This document shows, one piece after another, positions 32,900-45,732 of a stretch of DNA of 64,000 bases. Under the pieces are notes generated by a model. It saw only the letters and a program-made list of their open reading frames with translations. It made no database searches and was not told the DNA's origin. This DNA is from Diphasiastrum complanatum. Its lineage: Eukaryota; Streptophyta; Lycopodiopsida; Lycopodiales; Lycopodiaceae. Every line of letters starts with the position of its first letter. Position 1 is the stretch's first letter. The stretch is taken from positions 1,388,854 to 1,452,853 of the forward strand of contig CM055102.1 in NCBI GenBank assembly GCA_029204225.1, given 5' to 3'. The position numbers were made by a program, and so were the translations under genes.

Positions 32900-35800
32900 C
32901 TCCCTCTTCAACATTGGATGCTAGTTTCAACATAGTCTTTGAGCACATTCCAAGATTAGATCTATGCATTAAATATAGGTCCTTTCCCAATGGTTTGGTG
33001 AAGATATCAGCCACACACTCCTTTGAAGAGACATGTTGAAGCTCCACCTCTTTGGCAATGACTTGATCTCTCACAAAATGGTGAGCAATCTCAATGTGCT
33101 TGCTCCTTGCATGAAAAACAGGATTGCTTGCCAAGCTTTGGGCTGAAAGGTTATCACAAAGTATGATTGGAGTCTTCTCTGGTTCCAGCAAGTGAAGATC
33201 CAATAACATCCTCTTGATCCAAAGAATCTCCTTGGTGCATGTTGTTAATGCCTTGTACTCGGCTTCGGTGGAAGATAGAGAGATAGTTGGTTGCTTCTTT
33301 GATAGCCATGAGACCACTCCATCTCCAAGATAGATTGCAAAGGCACTTGTTTACTTCCTATCCATTTGATCACCTGCAAAATCTGAATCTGAAAATCCAC
33401 AAAGGTTAGGTGTAGTACCTCCATACAAGATGCCAAAATCTCTAGATCCCGAGATGTATCTAAGTACTCTCTTTCCTAGCTTCCAATGAGCCTCACTAGG
33501 ATCTTGCATAAATTGACTTAGTTTACCAACCACAAAGCTTAGATCAGGTCTTGTGATGGTTAACCATATAAGAGATCCTATTAGCTTTCTATAGAGAGTA
33601 ATGTCCTTGAAGGATCTTTCATTACTTCTTGTAGTTAGCTTTACATTTGATTCCATAGGAGTAGAAACAACTTTACAATCTTCCATATGAAACCTTTTTA
33701 GAATAGAGTTAACATACTTTTCTTGACATATGAATGTAGATTTAGAAGTTCTAATAATCTCTATTCCTAAGATATAATGAAGTTTACCAAGATCTTGAAT
33801 TTCAAACTCTCTTTTGAGTGCCATCTTGATTTCATCTATATCTAGATTGTTACCACCACTTAAGATAATGTCATCAACATAGATCAAAAGTAAAGTGATA
33901 TCATTTTCATTCAATCTAAAGTAGAGAGAATGATCATACTCACTCATAACAAAGTTTTGAGAAAGTAAGAAGGAATTGAGCTTAGCATACCAACTCCTTG
34001 GTGCTTGCTTTAGCCCATACAAACTCTTTTGGAGATAGCACACATGATTAGGCTCATCATGTGAAACATAGCCCTCGGGTTGCTCCATGTAAATATCTTC
34101 TTCAAGATCACCATTCAAGAAGGCATTAGTAACATCCATTTGCCACATATCCCAATCATAAAGAGTTGCAAGAGAGATTAGGACTCGAATAGTTACCATC
34201 TTTGCCACGGGTGCAAAGGTCTCATCATAGTCAATACCATATTCTTGAGCATACCCCTTTGCCACCAACCTTGCCTTGTACTTGTTGATTGATCCATCTT
34301 GATTTGTCTTGATCTTGAAGATCCACTTACAACCAATTGCCTTCTTGTCCTTTGGAAGCTTTACCAACCTCCATGTGTTGCTTTTGATGAGTGCTTGATG
34401 CTCATGATCCATGGCTTGGATCCATTCCTTCTTTTGAATTGCTTCACCTACACAAGTTGGTTCATCAAAAGAGGTAAGAAAAGCAAAGTTAGAGTTGTCC
34501 ACCACTTGCTTTCCTTTTTCATCATAGGTTAGCCTTGATGGCTTAGCCCTTTGCCTTTGAGTCTTCCTTGAAGTTTGCTTTGGAGTGGCATCTCCATCTT
34601 CATCCAAGACATCTTGCACATCATGATGATTAGTAGGCACATCAACATCAACACCAACAACATTGGAAACATTCTCTTCATGAAAGATGACATCCCTACT
34701 TATGACAACTTTCTTTGTAGAAGGAATGTACACTTTGTAAGCCTTGCTTACTTCACTATAGCCAACAAACACACCCTTCTTTGATGAAGGATCTTCTTTA
34801 GTTCTATCATCAAGTGTGATATTGACAAAACATGTACATCCAAAGATCCTACAATGCTTGACACTCGGCCTTCTACCATAAAGAACCTCATGAGGAGTTT
34901 TACCATCCAAGGAAGCACTTGTCCATCTATTACATAGATAGTTAGCACATGCTAAAGCTTCCCCCCAAAAAGACTTAGCAAGATTAGCATGTAGTCTCAT
35001 TGCCTTGGCACATTCACAAAGGGTTCTATTCTTCCTCTCGGCCACTCCATTCTGTTGTGGAGTCCTAGGACTAGACATCTCCCTCTTAATCCCATGTGCT
35101 ATACAAAAGTCTTTGAACCTATTTGAGGTGTATTCCCCTCCATTATCAGATCTTAAGCATTTGATCTTTGTATTGAATTGGTTTTCCATTTCATTCTTGA
35201 ACTTGACAAATGCAGCAAACACTTCATCCTTACTTTTAAGAAGATAGATCCAAGTATACCTACTAAAGTCATCAATGAAAGTTGCATACATCTTTGCCCC
35301 ACCATTGCTAGTTGTACTAGAAGAATGAATATCAGAATGCACAAGTTGAAAAGCTTCTTTAGATCTAGAAGTAGATCTAGAATAAGCAAGTCTATGAGAT
35401 TTGGACAAGGCACAATGTTCACAAACACTATTGTTTGCAACAAGACTTTTAGGGAGACCAAGAACAAGCTCTTTCTTTGCCATTACCTCCAAAGATTTGA
35501 AGTTGGGATGGCCCAACCTCTTGTGCCAAACTTCTTGGTTTGTCAATTGCTCCCTAGCCATACATCCTTCATGATTAGAGATCACACATGCATCAAGCTT
35601 GAAAAGTTTACCATGCCTCCTACCTTGAGCAATCAAGGATCCACATTTACTTATCAAACATGCATCTCCAATGAACTCCACATCAAGTCCTTTGTCAATC
35701 ATTTGACTTACACTAAGCAAATTCTTAGTGATTGAAGGAATGTACAAAACATTTTCAAGATTTGCTTTCCTATTTGTTGAAAGGGAAATAGGAATAGTGC

Positions 35801-36591
35801 CTATGCCTTTGATGTCACATTGACCATCATTTGCAATGTAGATGATGTTACCTTCTCCCTCATAAGACAATAAGGATGTAAAGTATTCCTTATGTCTTGT
35901 CATGTGAGATGAGGCTCCACTATCAATCCACCAAGGATCATTATCATCTATGTTGGCTAACAAACTTGAAGTCATAACAAGTGATTCACATGTGTTATGT
36001 TCTTCCTCATCTATTGTAAGATTTCCTTGCCTCTCTCCTTGCTCTCTTTTCTTCTTATAACATTCATTTGCAAAATGACCTTTTATCCCACAATAAAAGC
36101 ACTTGAACTTTGACTTATTGTTCTTAGTAGAAGAGGAAGAGAAAGAGTGATCATCATGATCAAAGTTACCACCTTTGGACCATTTCCCTTTGCCTTTACC
36201 TTTGCCCTTGAATTTGCCTTTTGTGAAGAAAGCCTCTTCACCTCCACCTTGCAAGGATGCACCATCAAGCTTTGATTGCAACCTATGTTCTTCAGCCAAT
36301 AAGATTTCTTGCAAGTCAACCACACTTGGCAAGACTCTTTGAATGGCAAAACTTTGCACAAGGTTAGCATGTTCATTTAGCAAACCATTCAACATAACTT
36401 GGACTATTTCACCATCTTTTATGTTCTCATCAATGCATGCTAAATCATCACTTAGGGACTTAACTCTCAAGATAAATGCATGAGCACTTTCACCCTCTCT
36501 TTGCCTACTAGAAAATATTTGTCTCCTTAGGGTCAATACCCTAGATGTGGACTTTGATTCAAAGAGCTTCTTTAAGGCATTCCATGCCTCA
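32895..36591 (-). CDS. gag-pol: Copia A gag-pol, nearly uninterrupted
   Basis: Best copy of the family. From the truncated gag, a 1061-residue frame (36536-33351) runs unbroken through zinc knuckle (CFYCGIKGHFANEC), protease WWIDSGASSHM, GAG-pre-integrase WHKRLGHPN, integrase D,D,E (HSDIHS, RSDNGGEY, NGVAERKNR), RT (KWIFKIKTNQDGS, then LLIYVDDIILSGG) and RNase H as far as DFAGDQMDRK. There one missing C makes a TAA near 33351. RNase H resumes in the next frame (33317-32895) to the normal stop beside the LTR. Missing the gag N-terminus and promoter LTR, it cannot be expressed as a normal element, but it is the reference for the deletions in copy 5951-17580. Confidence 0.93.
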
Positions 36592-37087
36592 TTAGAAAGC
36601 TAGAAATATGTAGAATCTGATGCAATTTGAATCATACAGTTGGATAAGCCAATAAAAAGTTATAAGCTTTTGAAGAGTCGTAGGTAGGGCGCCTAGACCT
36701 GTGGCCAATAATGTGTACATGTCATTTATTGCTTGAATGATCACAAAAATCATCCAGAAGCTGTACAATCTCATCTATATGTGATTTAGACAAATTTATA
36801 GGTTCTAGGCAAATTGTTTCAAACAAATAGATTCTATTTGAGTCAATTTGACAATTTTTGGAATATTTCACATGTGTGAAATTCAGAGAACCATAACTTT
36901 TGCCATACTTCATCTCTTTTGATGATTCAAATCTTGTTTTAGAGAGATTGTCAAGCTAGTGAGATCTATCTCACAGTTTTTTGCTAAGTCTTACATAGGA
37001 TTTGGTTTTGTACCCTTGATTGGTTCCTATAGTGAGAAGATAAGAAGCAATTCTTTCATCCATATTTTTTTATTTCCATCATTCTTT
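36592..37087 (+). other. Copia C leader-like sequence
   Basis: About 500 bp upstream of the C gag start, with a TTTCACATGTGTGAAA palindrome near 36868. No LTR or primer site remains. The left end is the breakpoint with the A copy. Confidence 0.5.
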
Positions 37088-39785
37088 ATGACTTCAATGG
37101 GTGTCTTTCTATTAGAAGCAAGTGAAAGATTGTCAACCTCCAATTACTCAATTTGGAAGGTTAGAATGGAATCTGCCTTAATACTACAAGATGTGATGGA
37201 TATTGTACTTGGCATTGAAGAAGAACCACAAATTCCTCAAGAAATTCCAAAGTACAAAAAGAGAGCCAAGATGGCTCTACATTGTATTAAGATGAATGTC
37301 TCAAATGACATCTTAAGAGAAATTGTTGCTTGTACTAATGCCAAAGATGCTTGGGATACCCTCAAGTCTATCTATGAGGCAAAAGATACTTCTAGACTTC
37401 TAACACTAAGAAACCAAATTTTTCAAAGTGTACAGAGAAGTGATGAATGTGCTTCAGCTTATGTAATGAGAGCTAAAGACCTCCATAGAGAATTGTCATG
37501 CATAGGAGACTCCATCAACCAAAATGAAGTTGTTCAAGTCATACTTAATGGGTTAAAGGAGGAATGTGATAACCTTGTTCAGAGTTATGCCATTAAGGAG
37601 GATCTACCAAGTTTGGAAGCACTCCAAAGTGTGCTCATTTCTGAAGAATCAAGACAATAGTATAAACTCTTGAAAATGGAAAGACTATCTCTCAACATTG
37701 ATGGTAAAGCTCTCTTTACCAAAGACAAGCACAAGACAAGAAGTAAGAATCAACACTAATTCTCTTCAAGCAAGAACAATCTTCTTTCCAAGGAGAAAGG
37801 AGAAGAGGATGAGTCCTCTCAAGCTTCCACATCCAAGAAGAAGAAGAAAAACATCAAGTGTTTCTTTTGTGGCAAGAAGGGGCATTATGCCACCAATTGC
37901 TTCAAGAAGAGGACTCAATTCAAGCAAGCCAACATTCTAAGGAAGAGAAGGAAGATGCTCATGCAAGTGATGGAGAGGAATCTCTTATGGTCTCTAGTTT
38001 TCTTTCATCACCTTTCAAGAAGGATGGTTCGTGGTATATTGATAATGGAGCTTCCTCACATATGTGTAGCTCCTAGTATTCTTTTTCATACATGTCACCT
38101 TATGAAGGAGCCAAGAAGTCCATCTACACAGCAAATGATCATGAGTGTGATATTGAAGGCATAGGGACCATTCCCTTAAAGCTTTCTTCATCAAAAGCTC
38201 TTTCTCTTACTAATGTACTTTTTGTTCCCAAGTTAACAAAAAATCTTATTAGTGCTGGGCAATTGTTTGATAGTGGACTAGATGTGAATTTCAATGTTGA
38301 TACATGTACAATCAAGAAGCATGATGAGATCCTTGCATTTGGGTCTAGATATGGTGGAATCTAAAAGCTTGATCCCAAAGAGTATGCTAACTCTTGTGAT
38401 AGTGCTTTTGCTACTCATATGTCTTTGGAGGAACTATGGCATAGAAGGTTGGGACATCCTAACTATAATTCTATGGTGTCCATGGTCAAGAAAGCCAAAG
38501 CTATTGGCTTGCCTATTCTTATCTCCAAGAATTTCAAGCCATGTGAGGCTTGTGCCATATTCAAGTCTCATAAGAAGCCTTTTTCAAAGTCATCTATCAA
38601 GACTACACATCCATTGGAGCTCATACACTCGGATGTGCACTTCTCATCTTCAAAGAGCAAGGGTGGTGCTACTTCCTTTGTAACTTTCATTGATGATTTC
38701 ACTAGATTTACTTGGGTATATCTTCTAGCTTCAAAATCTATGGTGTTTGACTATTTCCTAAAGTTCAAAGCTCTAGTTGAAAAGCAATTTTCTTACAAAA
38801 TCAAGATTCTTAGAAGTGATGGAGGTGGTGAGTACACTTCCAATAAATTTCATGATTATTGTGAGCTTGAAGGCATTAAAAGGGAGTTTTCTTGTGCATA
38901 AACACCATCTCAAAATGGGATGGCTGAAAGAAAGAATAGAACATTGTGTGAATGTGCCAAAACCATCAGAATTGAGGCATCTTTGCCAAAAGACTTTTGG
39001 GGTGAGGCTGTGAATTGTTCAAACTATCTTTGCAATAGACTCCCTCATGTTGCACTTGGAGGAAAGTCACCATATGAAGCATTCTATTTGAAGAAACCTA
39101 AGGTTGAACACCTTAGAGTATTTGAATGCATATGCTTTGTCCATATTCCCTTGGAAACGAGAAAGAAGGATGATCCTTGTGCAAGCAAAGGAGTAATGGT
39201 TGGATATTCATCCAACAAGAAAGCCTATCGAATCTACATTCTCTCTACCTCTAAAGTAATTGATAGTAGAGATGTAGTTTTTCATGAAGAAGAAAAGTCC
39301 AATCTTGGAGGGGCCGAGATCAAGCAACCTCAAAATCTATCACCTATTGTTATTGAAGACAATCAACATATGGAGGAGTCAAGATTTGAAGATGGAAGTC
39401 CTCGGATTTTCACTCCTAGAGAAGATCCATGAGGGAGAAATCCGAGCCCAAGAGGCTCACTTATGATGACAAAGGAAAACAAGTGGATCTTGAATCCACT
39501 TATGCTTATTTTGTTTCTCATGAGGAGCCCAAAGATGTTCAAGAAGCCCTCAATACCAAGGAGTGGTATGAGGCCATGAAGATTGAATATGATGCCTTGA
39601 TCACCAACCACACATGGGAGCTAGTGGATCCACCACCTTACATGCATATCATTGGATGCAAGTGGTGTTCAAGATCAAGTACAATCATGATGGCTCCATC
39701 AACAAGGCAAGATTATGTGCTAAAGGCTTTGCACAAATATATGGTCTTGACTATGAAAAAACCTTTGCTCCTCAAGCAGGCTTAA
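37088..39785 (+). pseudogene. gag-pol: Copia C gag-pol, broken and truncated in RT
   Basis: Gag starts MTSMGVFLLEASERLSTSNY at 37088 and is open to a TAG near 37658. Zinc knuckle CFFCGKKGHYATNC lies near 37860, protease WYIDNGASSHMCSS near 38033, GAG-pre-integrase WHRRLGHPNYN at 38440, integrase HSDVHF, RSDGGGEYTS (Asn of the usual NGG is Gly) and NGMAERKNR, and early RT ([10 protein letters not shown]) ends at 39780. Stops occur near 38075, 38362 and 38899, plus several frameshifts. Everything from the RT catalytic site onward is absent. Confidence 0.88.
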
Positions 39786-39917
39786 TTTTATTCAATATTT
39801 CATGCAATTCCCATGATTTATTTACGAAAGCTTGACCATCTTTTTCAATGCTTTTATCATGATAATGTATGTGGTTTTGGAAATATATAATATATATATA
39901 GCTCTAATGCTGTTTTT
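39786..39917. other. Short AT-rich spacer
   Basis: About 130 bp of AT-rich sequence with a TATATATATA run near 39888. Nothing else seen. Confidence 0.4.
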
Positions 39918-40741
39918 TGTTTAATTCACATGTGTGGATTGTCCACAACATGTACTTGTGATCTCCTAAGGTGTGTAGATGCACCAAGATTAAGATTAGA
40001 TTGAGATTCAAGATCAATCCTAGATCCTATGGCAAAAACACACTACTACATGCATTCAATCACTTTCAACTCTCACTCACACGTATGGGAGGTATTCAAA
40101 AAATAATCTAAGTAAAAACAAGCTGCTCTCCTCAGGTAGAGAGAGAAAAATCATCATGAGCTCTCGGGTAGAGAGAGAAAGCTAGAAATCCAGTAACACT
40201 CAAAATCCATATGATCACCAAATCAATTAGATCCAAATGAGGAGTACAATAATACTAGTAGATCCATGAGCTATCACTATGCTTAACTATGATTGTACCA
40301 CACTTTGCCACCTCTTAATCCTATTGGACCATTGATCCATGCACCTCTAAATTCTATTGGACCATTTTCAAGCAAACCTCAAATTCTATTGGACCACTCA
40401 TGGTTCCATCTCTAAATCCTATTGGACCTCTTAAACTACATCAAACAAAAGCATTACACTTGCCTACACTCTAATTGGCATGAGTTTGGCCTCCTACTCT
40501 TTTTTGGCTCAATAGTGGCATTACAAGTGGAAATGGATAATTTGCCATCTATGCCAAATTTGACCCTATCAACATCCTACACCTAAATGCTTGACTATGA
40601 AATTCTATGAGACCCCTATATCAAACATTTTGATCTACTTTACGATTCTCCACACATGGGAACATCCTCCACACATGTGAGATTCACTTACAAACTTCTA
40701 TCATAAAAAATACCAAGCTAGATTTTTGCCAATTTCTCACA
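39918..40741 (-). repeat. Copia C-type LTR
   Basis: About 820 bp. The LTR start on the minus strand is TGTGAGAAATTGG next to the polypurine tract. The R/U5 end matches 49995-50222. It contains CACATGTGTG, CACACGTATG and CACACATGTG palindrome variants. Confidence 0.75.
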
Positions 40742-43010
40742 CTCCTCCTCAAAAAATAGCAGCACCCTCACCATATCTATGATAAGATCTCTTTGGTAGA
40801 GATCTCTTGCCAATGCCTTTGAAGAGTGCTCCACCAATATGCCACTATGATCATGGGCTCCCTCCATGCTTGATGATGATCTTTGCTTTGAAACTTCCAC
40901 TTGCATGATGGATGCACCATAAATAGAAAAATATGAGGCTTCCAAGCCTCATAAGGATCATAAAGATCAAGATCATAAGATGTGAATCAATGATGATTAT
41001 CAAGATTATGATTTCTAGCTTGACTAGTCCACATACAATGAACTATATCCATGATGGATCTAATCTTGATATCACAGACTATCTTGATCTTTTATAGGCT
41101 AGTTACTCTCTCAAGGATGTAAGTGTCCACTTTGGATGCTTTGCTTAATCTCAAGAGGAGTTTACAATTGCCTCAAAACATGTGAAAACATGATTTTCAA
41201 AAAAGTGAGTACCAAGCTCAATCTTGTTCTTACTATAACCAAGAGCATACTTTTGACAATACAATATCTTGCTTTCAAAAAGTATTGGAAACATATCTAA
41301 GTCAATAATGACAAGGAACATGTCCATACCATAAGCATCATACAGAACTAGTATAGCTTTTCTTGAACTTTGAGATCCAAAAAATTCAATGAAGCAAGAT
41401 AGCATTTCAAGCAAAGGAAGAGAAGCATATATGAATGTGTTGTAGTAGATACAACATGAAAGATGCCCCTCTTTGCCATGTAAGGTGAGCCATAAAGACT
41501 CGGCCATGCATCTTGAAGATCTTCTTGAAATCATATGAAGAAGAAACTCCTCCTCACACCTTGGCCTTATCATAACTTGAATACCTTCAAAAAAGATAAC
41601 TTGTGATGCTTCTTGAGAAACCTTGATCTCGGCCACTTCCAAGATTGAATCTTCATGCAACATAACATCTCTATTCACAATCACTTTTGAAATAGAGAGT
41701 GTAAAGACACTAAAGGCCTCCTTGATGGATGAGTATCCAATCATGATCCATGAGCTTAGATCATTCTTCCTCCTTGTTTCCAAGGGAATATGTGCAAAGC
41801 AAGCACTACCAAGCTCACTAAGGTGATCAACCTTAGGCTTCATCTTGAATAAAACTTCATATGGTGCTATTCCTTCAAGAGCTCCAATAATCCTCAAAGC
41901 TTTGATCTTCAATGAGAATTTCTTCTCAACATATGCTTTGAATAATAAGGAATAATCATACACCATAATACTTGAAGAGAGAAGATATGTGCATCTTGTG
42001 TAATCATCCTCCTTTGAAATATTGGACATATAAGAAACATCAAGAGAGTTTGCACTCTCGCTTGGATCCAATTTGTATATGCCTTCAAATCTTGATCCAT
42101 ATGCAAGGATCTCACCATCCTTCTTGATCACACAATTGTCAATATTGAAATTGACATCAAAGCCACTATCAAGAAGTTGGCCAACACTTAAGATGTTCTT
42201 TGTAAGCTTTGGGACAAGAAGAACATTGTTGAGAAATAGATCTTTGGAAGATTCAAGCTTCAAGGGAATAATCCCTACTCCTTCACTCATGCTTACTTGC
42301 AATGTATATGGTCTTCTTGACTCCATCATAAGGCATAATAGATGAAAAAAAGTGCTTGGAGCCACACATATGTGAAGATGCTCCACTATCAATATACCAT
42401 GAGTCATCCTTGTTGAAGGAGGAAGAGGAGAAGCTTTATGCCATAAGAGAGCCTTCTCCATCACTTGCAATATAGTCTTCTTTCTCATTGGTGATGTTGG
42501 CTTGATTGAGTTGATTCTTCTTCTTGAAGCAATTGGTGGCATAATGGCCTTTCTTGCCACAATAAAAGCACTTGATCTTCTTCTTCTTGAGATTTGAAGT
42601 AGACGCATGAGAGATATCCTCCTCCTCCTCTCCATCTTGGTCTTTAGCTTTGTCATTAGAGAAGTGATGGTGTTTCTTCTTACTCCTCTCTTTGTGCTTG
42701 GCAAATTGAACTTTTCCATCATCATGATTGAGTGATAGCTTGTCCATCCTCAAGAGTTTGTACTTTTGTCTTGATTCTTCAGAAATAAGCACACTTTGAA
42801 GGGCCTCCAAACTTGGTAGCTCCTCCTTAATGGCATAGGATTGGACAAGGTTGCCATATTCATCTCTCAAGCCATTGAGAATGACTTGGACTAGCTCACT
42901 TTGATTGATTGAGTCACCAATACATGCAAGCTCCCTATGAATATCCTTGACTCTCAAAACATAACTACATGCACTCTCATCACTCTTTTGTAGAGAGAGT
43001 AGAGGACAAA
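40742..43010 (-). pseudogene. Copia C-type gag-pol, heavily deleted
   Basis: 42957-42436 is gag with an intact zinc knuckle (CFYCGKKGHYATNC) and an acidic/Lys-rich linker. 42725-41151 is a fused 524-residue frame that runs through shifted zinc-knuckle coding, then protease-to-integrase spacer (NNVLLVPKLTKNILSVGQLL), a scrap of integrase (FSLKIKALR) and the integrase tail (PYEVLFKMKPKVDHL, DVMLHEDS). The integrase catalytic core and all of RT are deleted. Near 40750 a scrap matches the D pol end (FEEECEKL). Confidence 0.8.
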
Positions 43011-44800
43011 CACTCAGACAAAGATATTTGAGTCACACCTCATTCGAGTGACGAATCAGACGAAGAAAGATTTGCAAGCCAACCTACTGCTACAATACTT
43101 GTAAACCAAAATGGTTCCGGACCTAGCAGATCAGATAAAGGCAAAAGCATTGCAGTACCAGAAAGATCTCTTAGAAGATCGACAAGAGAACAAAGAGCAC
43201 CAGCAAGATCTGTGCCAGGCAGCACAGCTTCTACGTCAGAAGAGTTTTGTGGATTCAGTGGAGAACCACAAACATTCAAGGAAGCAATTGAATGTCCAGA
43301 GAAGGGCAAATGGATCCAGAATATGAATGAGGAGATGGAATCCATGAGGAAGAATTAGGTATAGACGTTGCATCCATTACCAGATAAGCGAAAGATTGTA
43401 AAATGCAAGTGGGTATACAAGCTGAAGTATGGACCGGATGGAGATATCTCAAAGTATAAAGCCAGACTTTAGCGAAGTGATTTTCTCAGAGATACGGTAT
43501 CGACTATGTTGAGATCTTCTCTTCTATCATGAAACATTCGTTCTTACATCTACTGTTTGCATATGCAGCTGTCTATGACCTCAAGATTCACATCATAGAT
43601 GAGAAGAGAACGTTCTTGCATGGTGAGTGAGCTAGATGAAAAAGTCTACATGGATCAACCTCCAGGCTACATTTCGAATTCAATTCCTATTTATGCATGA
43701 AAAATGCATAGGAGTATCTACGGTCTGAAGAAATCAGTGTGACAATTGCTTAAGAATAAAGATCAAGCCCTGAAATCCTTAGGATTCAAGCCACTAACAG
43801 CTGAGTAAGAATTACAAATGGGAAAATCATCATTGTAGTTGTATATGTGGATGACACTTTGATACTATGTAAGAGTGAGGAGCTTATTGTTGCGGTGAAG
43901 TATGATATCTTGAAACATTTCGAGATTGCAGACCTGGGAGAAGCCAGATGTTATCTTGGCTTACAGATTGACAAGGACTATGAGGGAGGTAAATTGTTCC
44001 TTCATCAGTCCAAATATACCCTAAAAGTCTTAGAAGATTTCAAGATGATGAATTGCAAAGGAGCAAACACTCCAATGCTTGCAGGAATAGTCCTCACAAG
44101 TGAAGATTGTCCAAAGACTGAAGAAGAAAAAGAATTGATGCAACATATACCGTATAGAAAGCTGATCGGATCATTGATGTACCTTGCAAATAACACACGT
44201 CCTGACATTGCTTATGTTGTGTTCAAGATGAGCCAATTTAGTACGAATCTAGGCTCGACTCATTGGAAGATTGCGAAACAAATTTTGCAATACCTTCAAT
44301 TAACGAAGGATTTTGGATTGTGTTATTCTCATGATGCAGGGTTCTAGATGCTTTCCTACAATGATGCTAGTTGGGCATCTCTCAAGGACGACTGCAAAAA
44401 TATCTCAAGAGGATGCACCATTGCGCCAGGAGTAGCAATTCTCTAGGTCAGCGAGAAATAGACCATTGTGGCTCAGTCATCCTATGAAGTAGAGTACGTT
44501 GCAGCAGCTAAGATGGCCAATGAAATCATTTGGCTTTAGTAGTTCCTTGATGAGCTAGGTGAAATGAGAAATGAACCTCTGATTTTGCAGATCCACCACT
44601 CTTGTAATCCATGATTAGTTAGAGATGTTTAATCTATCTGATCAAAGAAGTTACTCGATGTGACATGAAAAAGTTCACGAACAATATACATTCTGCTTGA
44701 TGCATTGAACATAGAGACAAAAATATACAGAGTACATGTCCAGACAATTTTGTAAGAGGATTAGTAGATCCAAGAAGTCTGCTAGTAAACGAGACGTTAT
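43011..44800 (+). pseudogene. pol: Copia H RT and RNase H, broken
   Basis: From about 43040 the sequence reads the integrase-RT linker (RRSTREQRAPARS), RT opening (KWVYKLKYGPDGDISKYKAR near 43410) and many stops. Then an open stretch 43847-44347 has VYVDDTLILCKSEE (catalytic YVDD), DLGEARCYLGLQID, HIPYRKLIGSLMYL and GSTHWKIAKQIL. RNase H follows to about 44540 with stops (SYNDASWASLKDDC, IVAQSSYEVEYVAA). It is the parent type of the tandem fusion units at 28710-30655. Confidence 0.85.
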
Positions 44801-45235
44801 TCGAGGGAGAATTGTATTTCTCTCACATGAATGCATTGTGTGAATCTGTCACACAATGCTTGAAATTAAGAGGATCAATAGATAATATTGTAGCTGTTAT
44901 GCACATATTATTCTGAATGATTGTATGATCTCGAATGAATTTTTTGTCTGCTATTATTTGTGTATTTCATTTGTTTATTTAATTCTACACAATGGTTTAA
45001 TCTTGTTGAATATTATATTAATCTATAACGTAGATCAGCAGTGTCTGTCTACATTTTGGAGGATTGTAGAAATGATATAGCCGGTAGTGACCAGCAATCA
45101 TATCTAAATTCCACACGAACTGATTTTGTTCGTGCTTGTTTTTGCTTCGTGTCTCGTTTCGCTTCACTTTGCGATCACTTTGCTTAGCAACCAAGATTTC
45201 TTCCTTTGTAATGAAACAATCATCACTACCAAACT
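44801..45235 (+). other. Possible Copia H 3' end, otherwise unassigned
   Basis: CGAGGGAGAA near 44800 could be a polypurine tract, with an LTR beginning TGTATTTC near 44815, but no partner LTR supports it. The rest is AT-rich with no gene. Confidence 0.3.
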
Positions 45236-45732
45236 TTACCATGTATTATTTCTCTATCATTTGACCAACACTTAGCAAATTTTTCAAAAGTGAAAGAATA
45301 TAAAGAACACCATCAAGTCTTGCTTTCCTATTTGTAGAGAGACAAATAGGAATTGAACCAATACCTTCAATCACACACTCACCACCATTGGCCATGTTCA
45401 CCTTCACTTGATATTGGACTTGAAGAATACATCAAAAGAGAATCACCACCACCTAGATCCCCATCATTAGTAGTAAAGTTGATTTGCTTGCTACCTTCAT
45501 CTCTATGCTTAAACATTCATTAGCAAAATGCCCATTTGATTCCACAATAGAAGCATTTTAACTTAGACTTATCTTTCTTCTTGCCAAAAGAGGAAGTCTC
45601 ACCTTGATCTTGCCCTTTAGACTACTTGCCTTTGCCTTTTCCCTTGAACTTGCCTTTGATGAACATAGCCTCCTCTTCATAATGACATAAAACTTTGAAC
45701 AAGATTAGCATGATCATCCAACAAGCCATCAT
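45236..45732 (-). pseudogene. B-like Copia gag/protease fragment
   Basis: Minus-strand fragment matching Copia B from gag (basic region, zinc knuckle coding near 45520-45560) to the region just after protease (LSVGQMI-type stretch near 45260), with stops and deletions. The protease WWIDSG segment is missing. Confidence 0.7.

Larger units (their letters stand above)
32245..36591 (-). mobile_element. Copia A, third copy, lacking 5' end
   Basis: Minus-strand A element with 3' LTR 32245-32899, polypurine tract 32900-32909, RNase H, RT, integrase, protease and most of gag. It stops at 36591 within the gag codons for SEAW, so the 5' LTR, leader and about 100 gag residues are gone. Inserted into the D LTR near its end. 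No second duplication is available because of the truncation. Confidence 0.92.
39918..43010 (-). mobile_element. Copia C-type element, minus strand, 5'-truncated
   Basis: 3' LTR about 39918-40741, polypurine tract 40742-40750, decayed pol and gag 40751-43010. Gag stops near residue KSDESA and is joined there to a plus-strand Copia H fragment. The 5' LTR and leader are missing. Confidence 0.82.

Noticed and set aside
35005-35735. Plus-strand frames opposite the third Copia A copy
   Set aside because: They are antisense shadows of the integrase coding frame; the same shadows occur opposite 8914-9611.
43040-43345. 101-codon minus-strand frame
   Set aside because: It is the complement of the Copia H integrase-RT linker, which reads sensibly on the plus strand.
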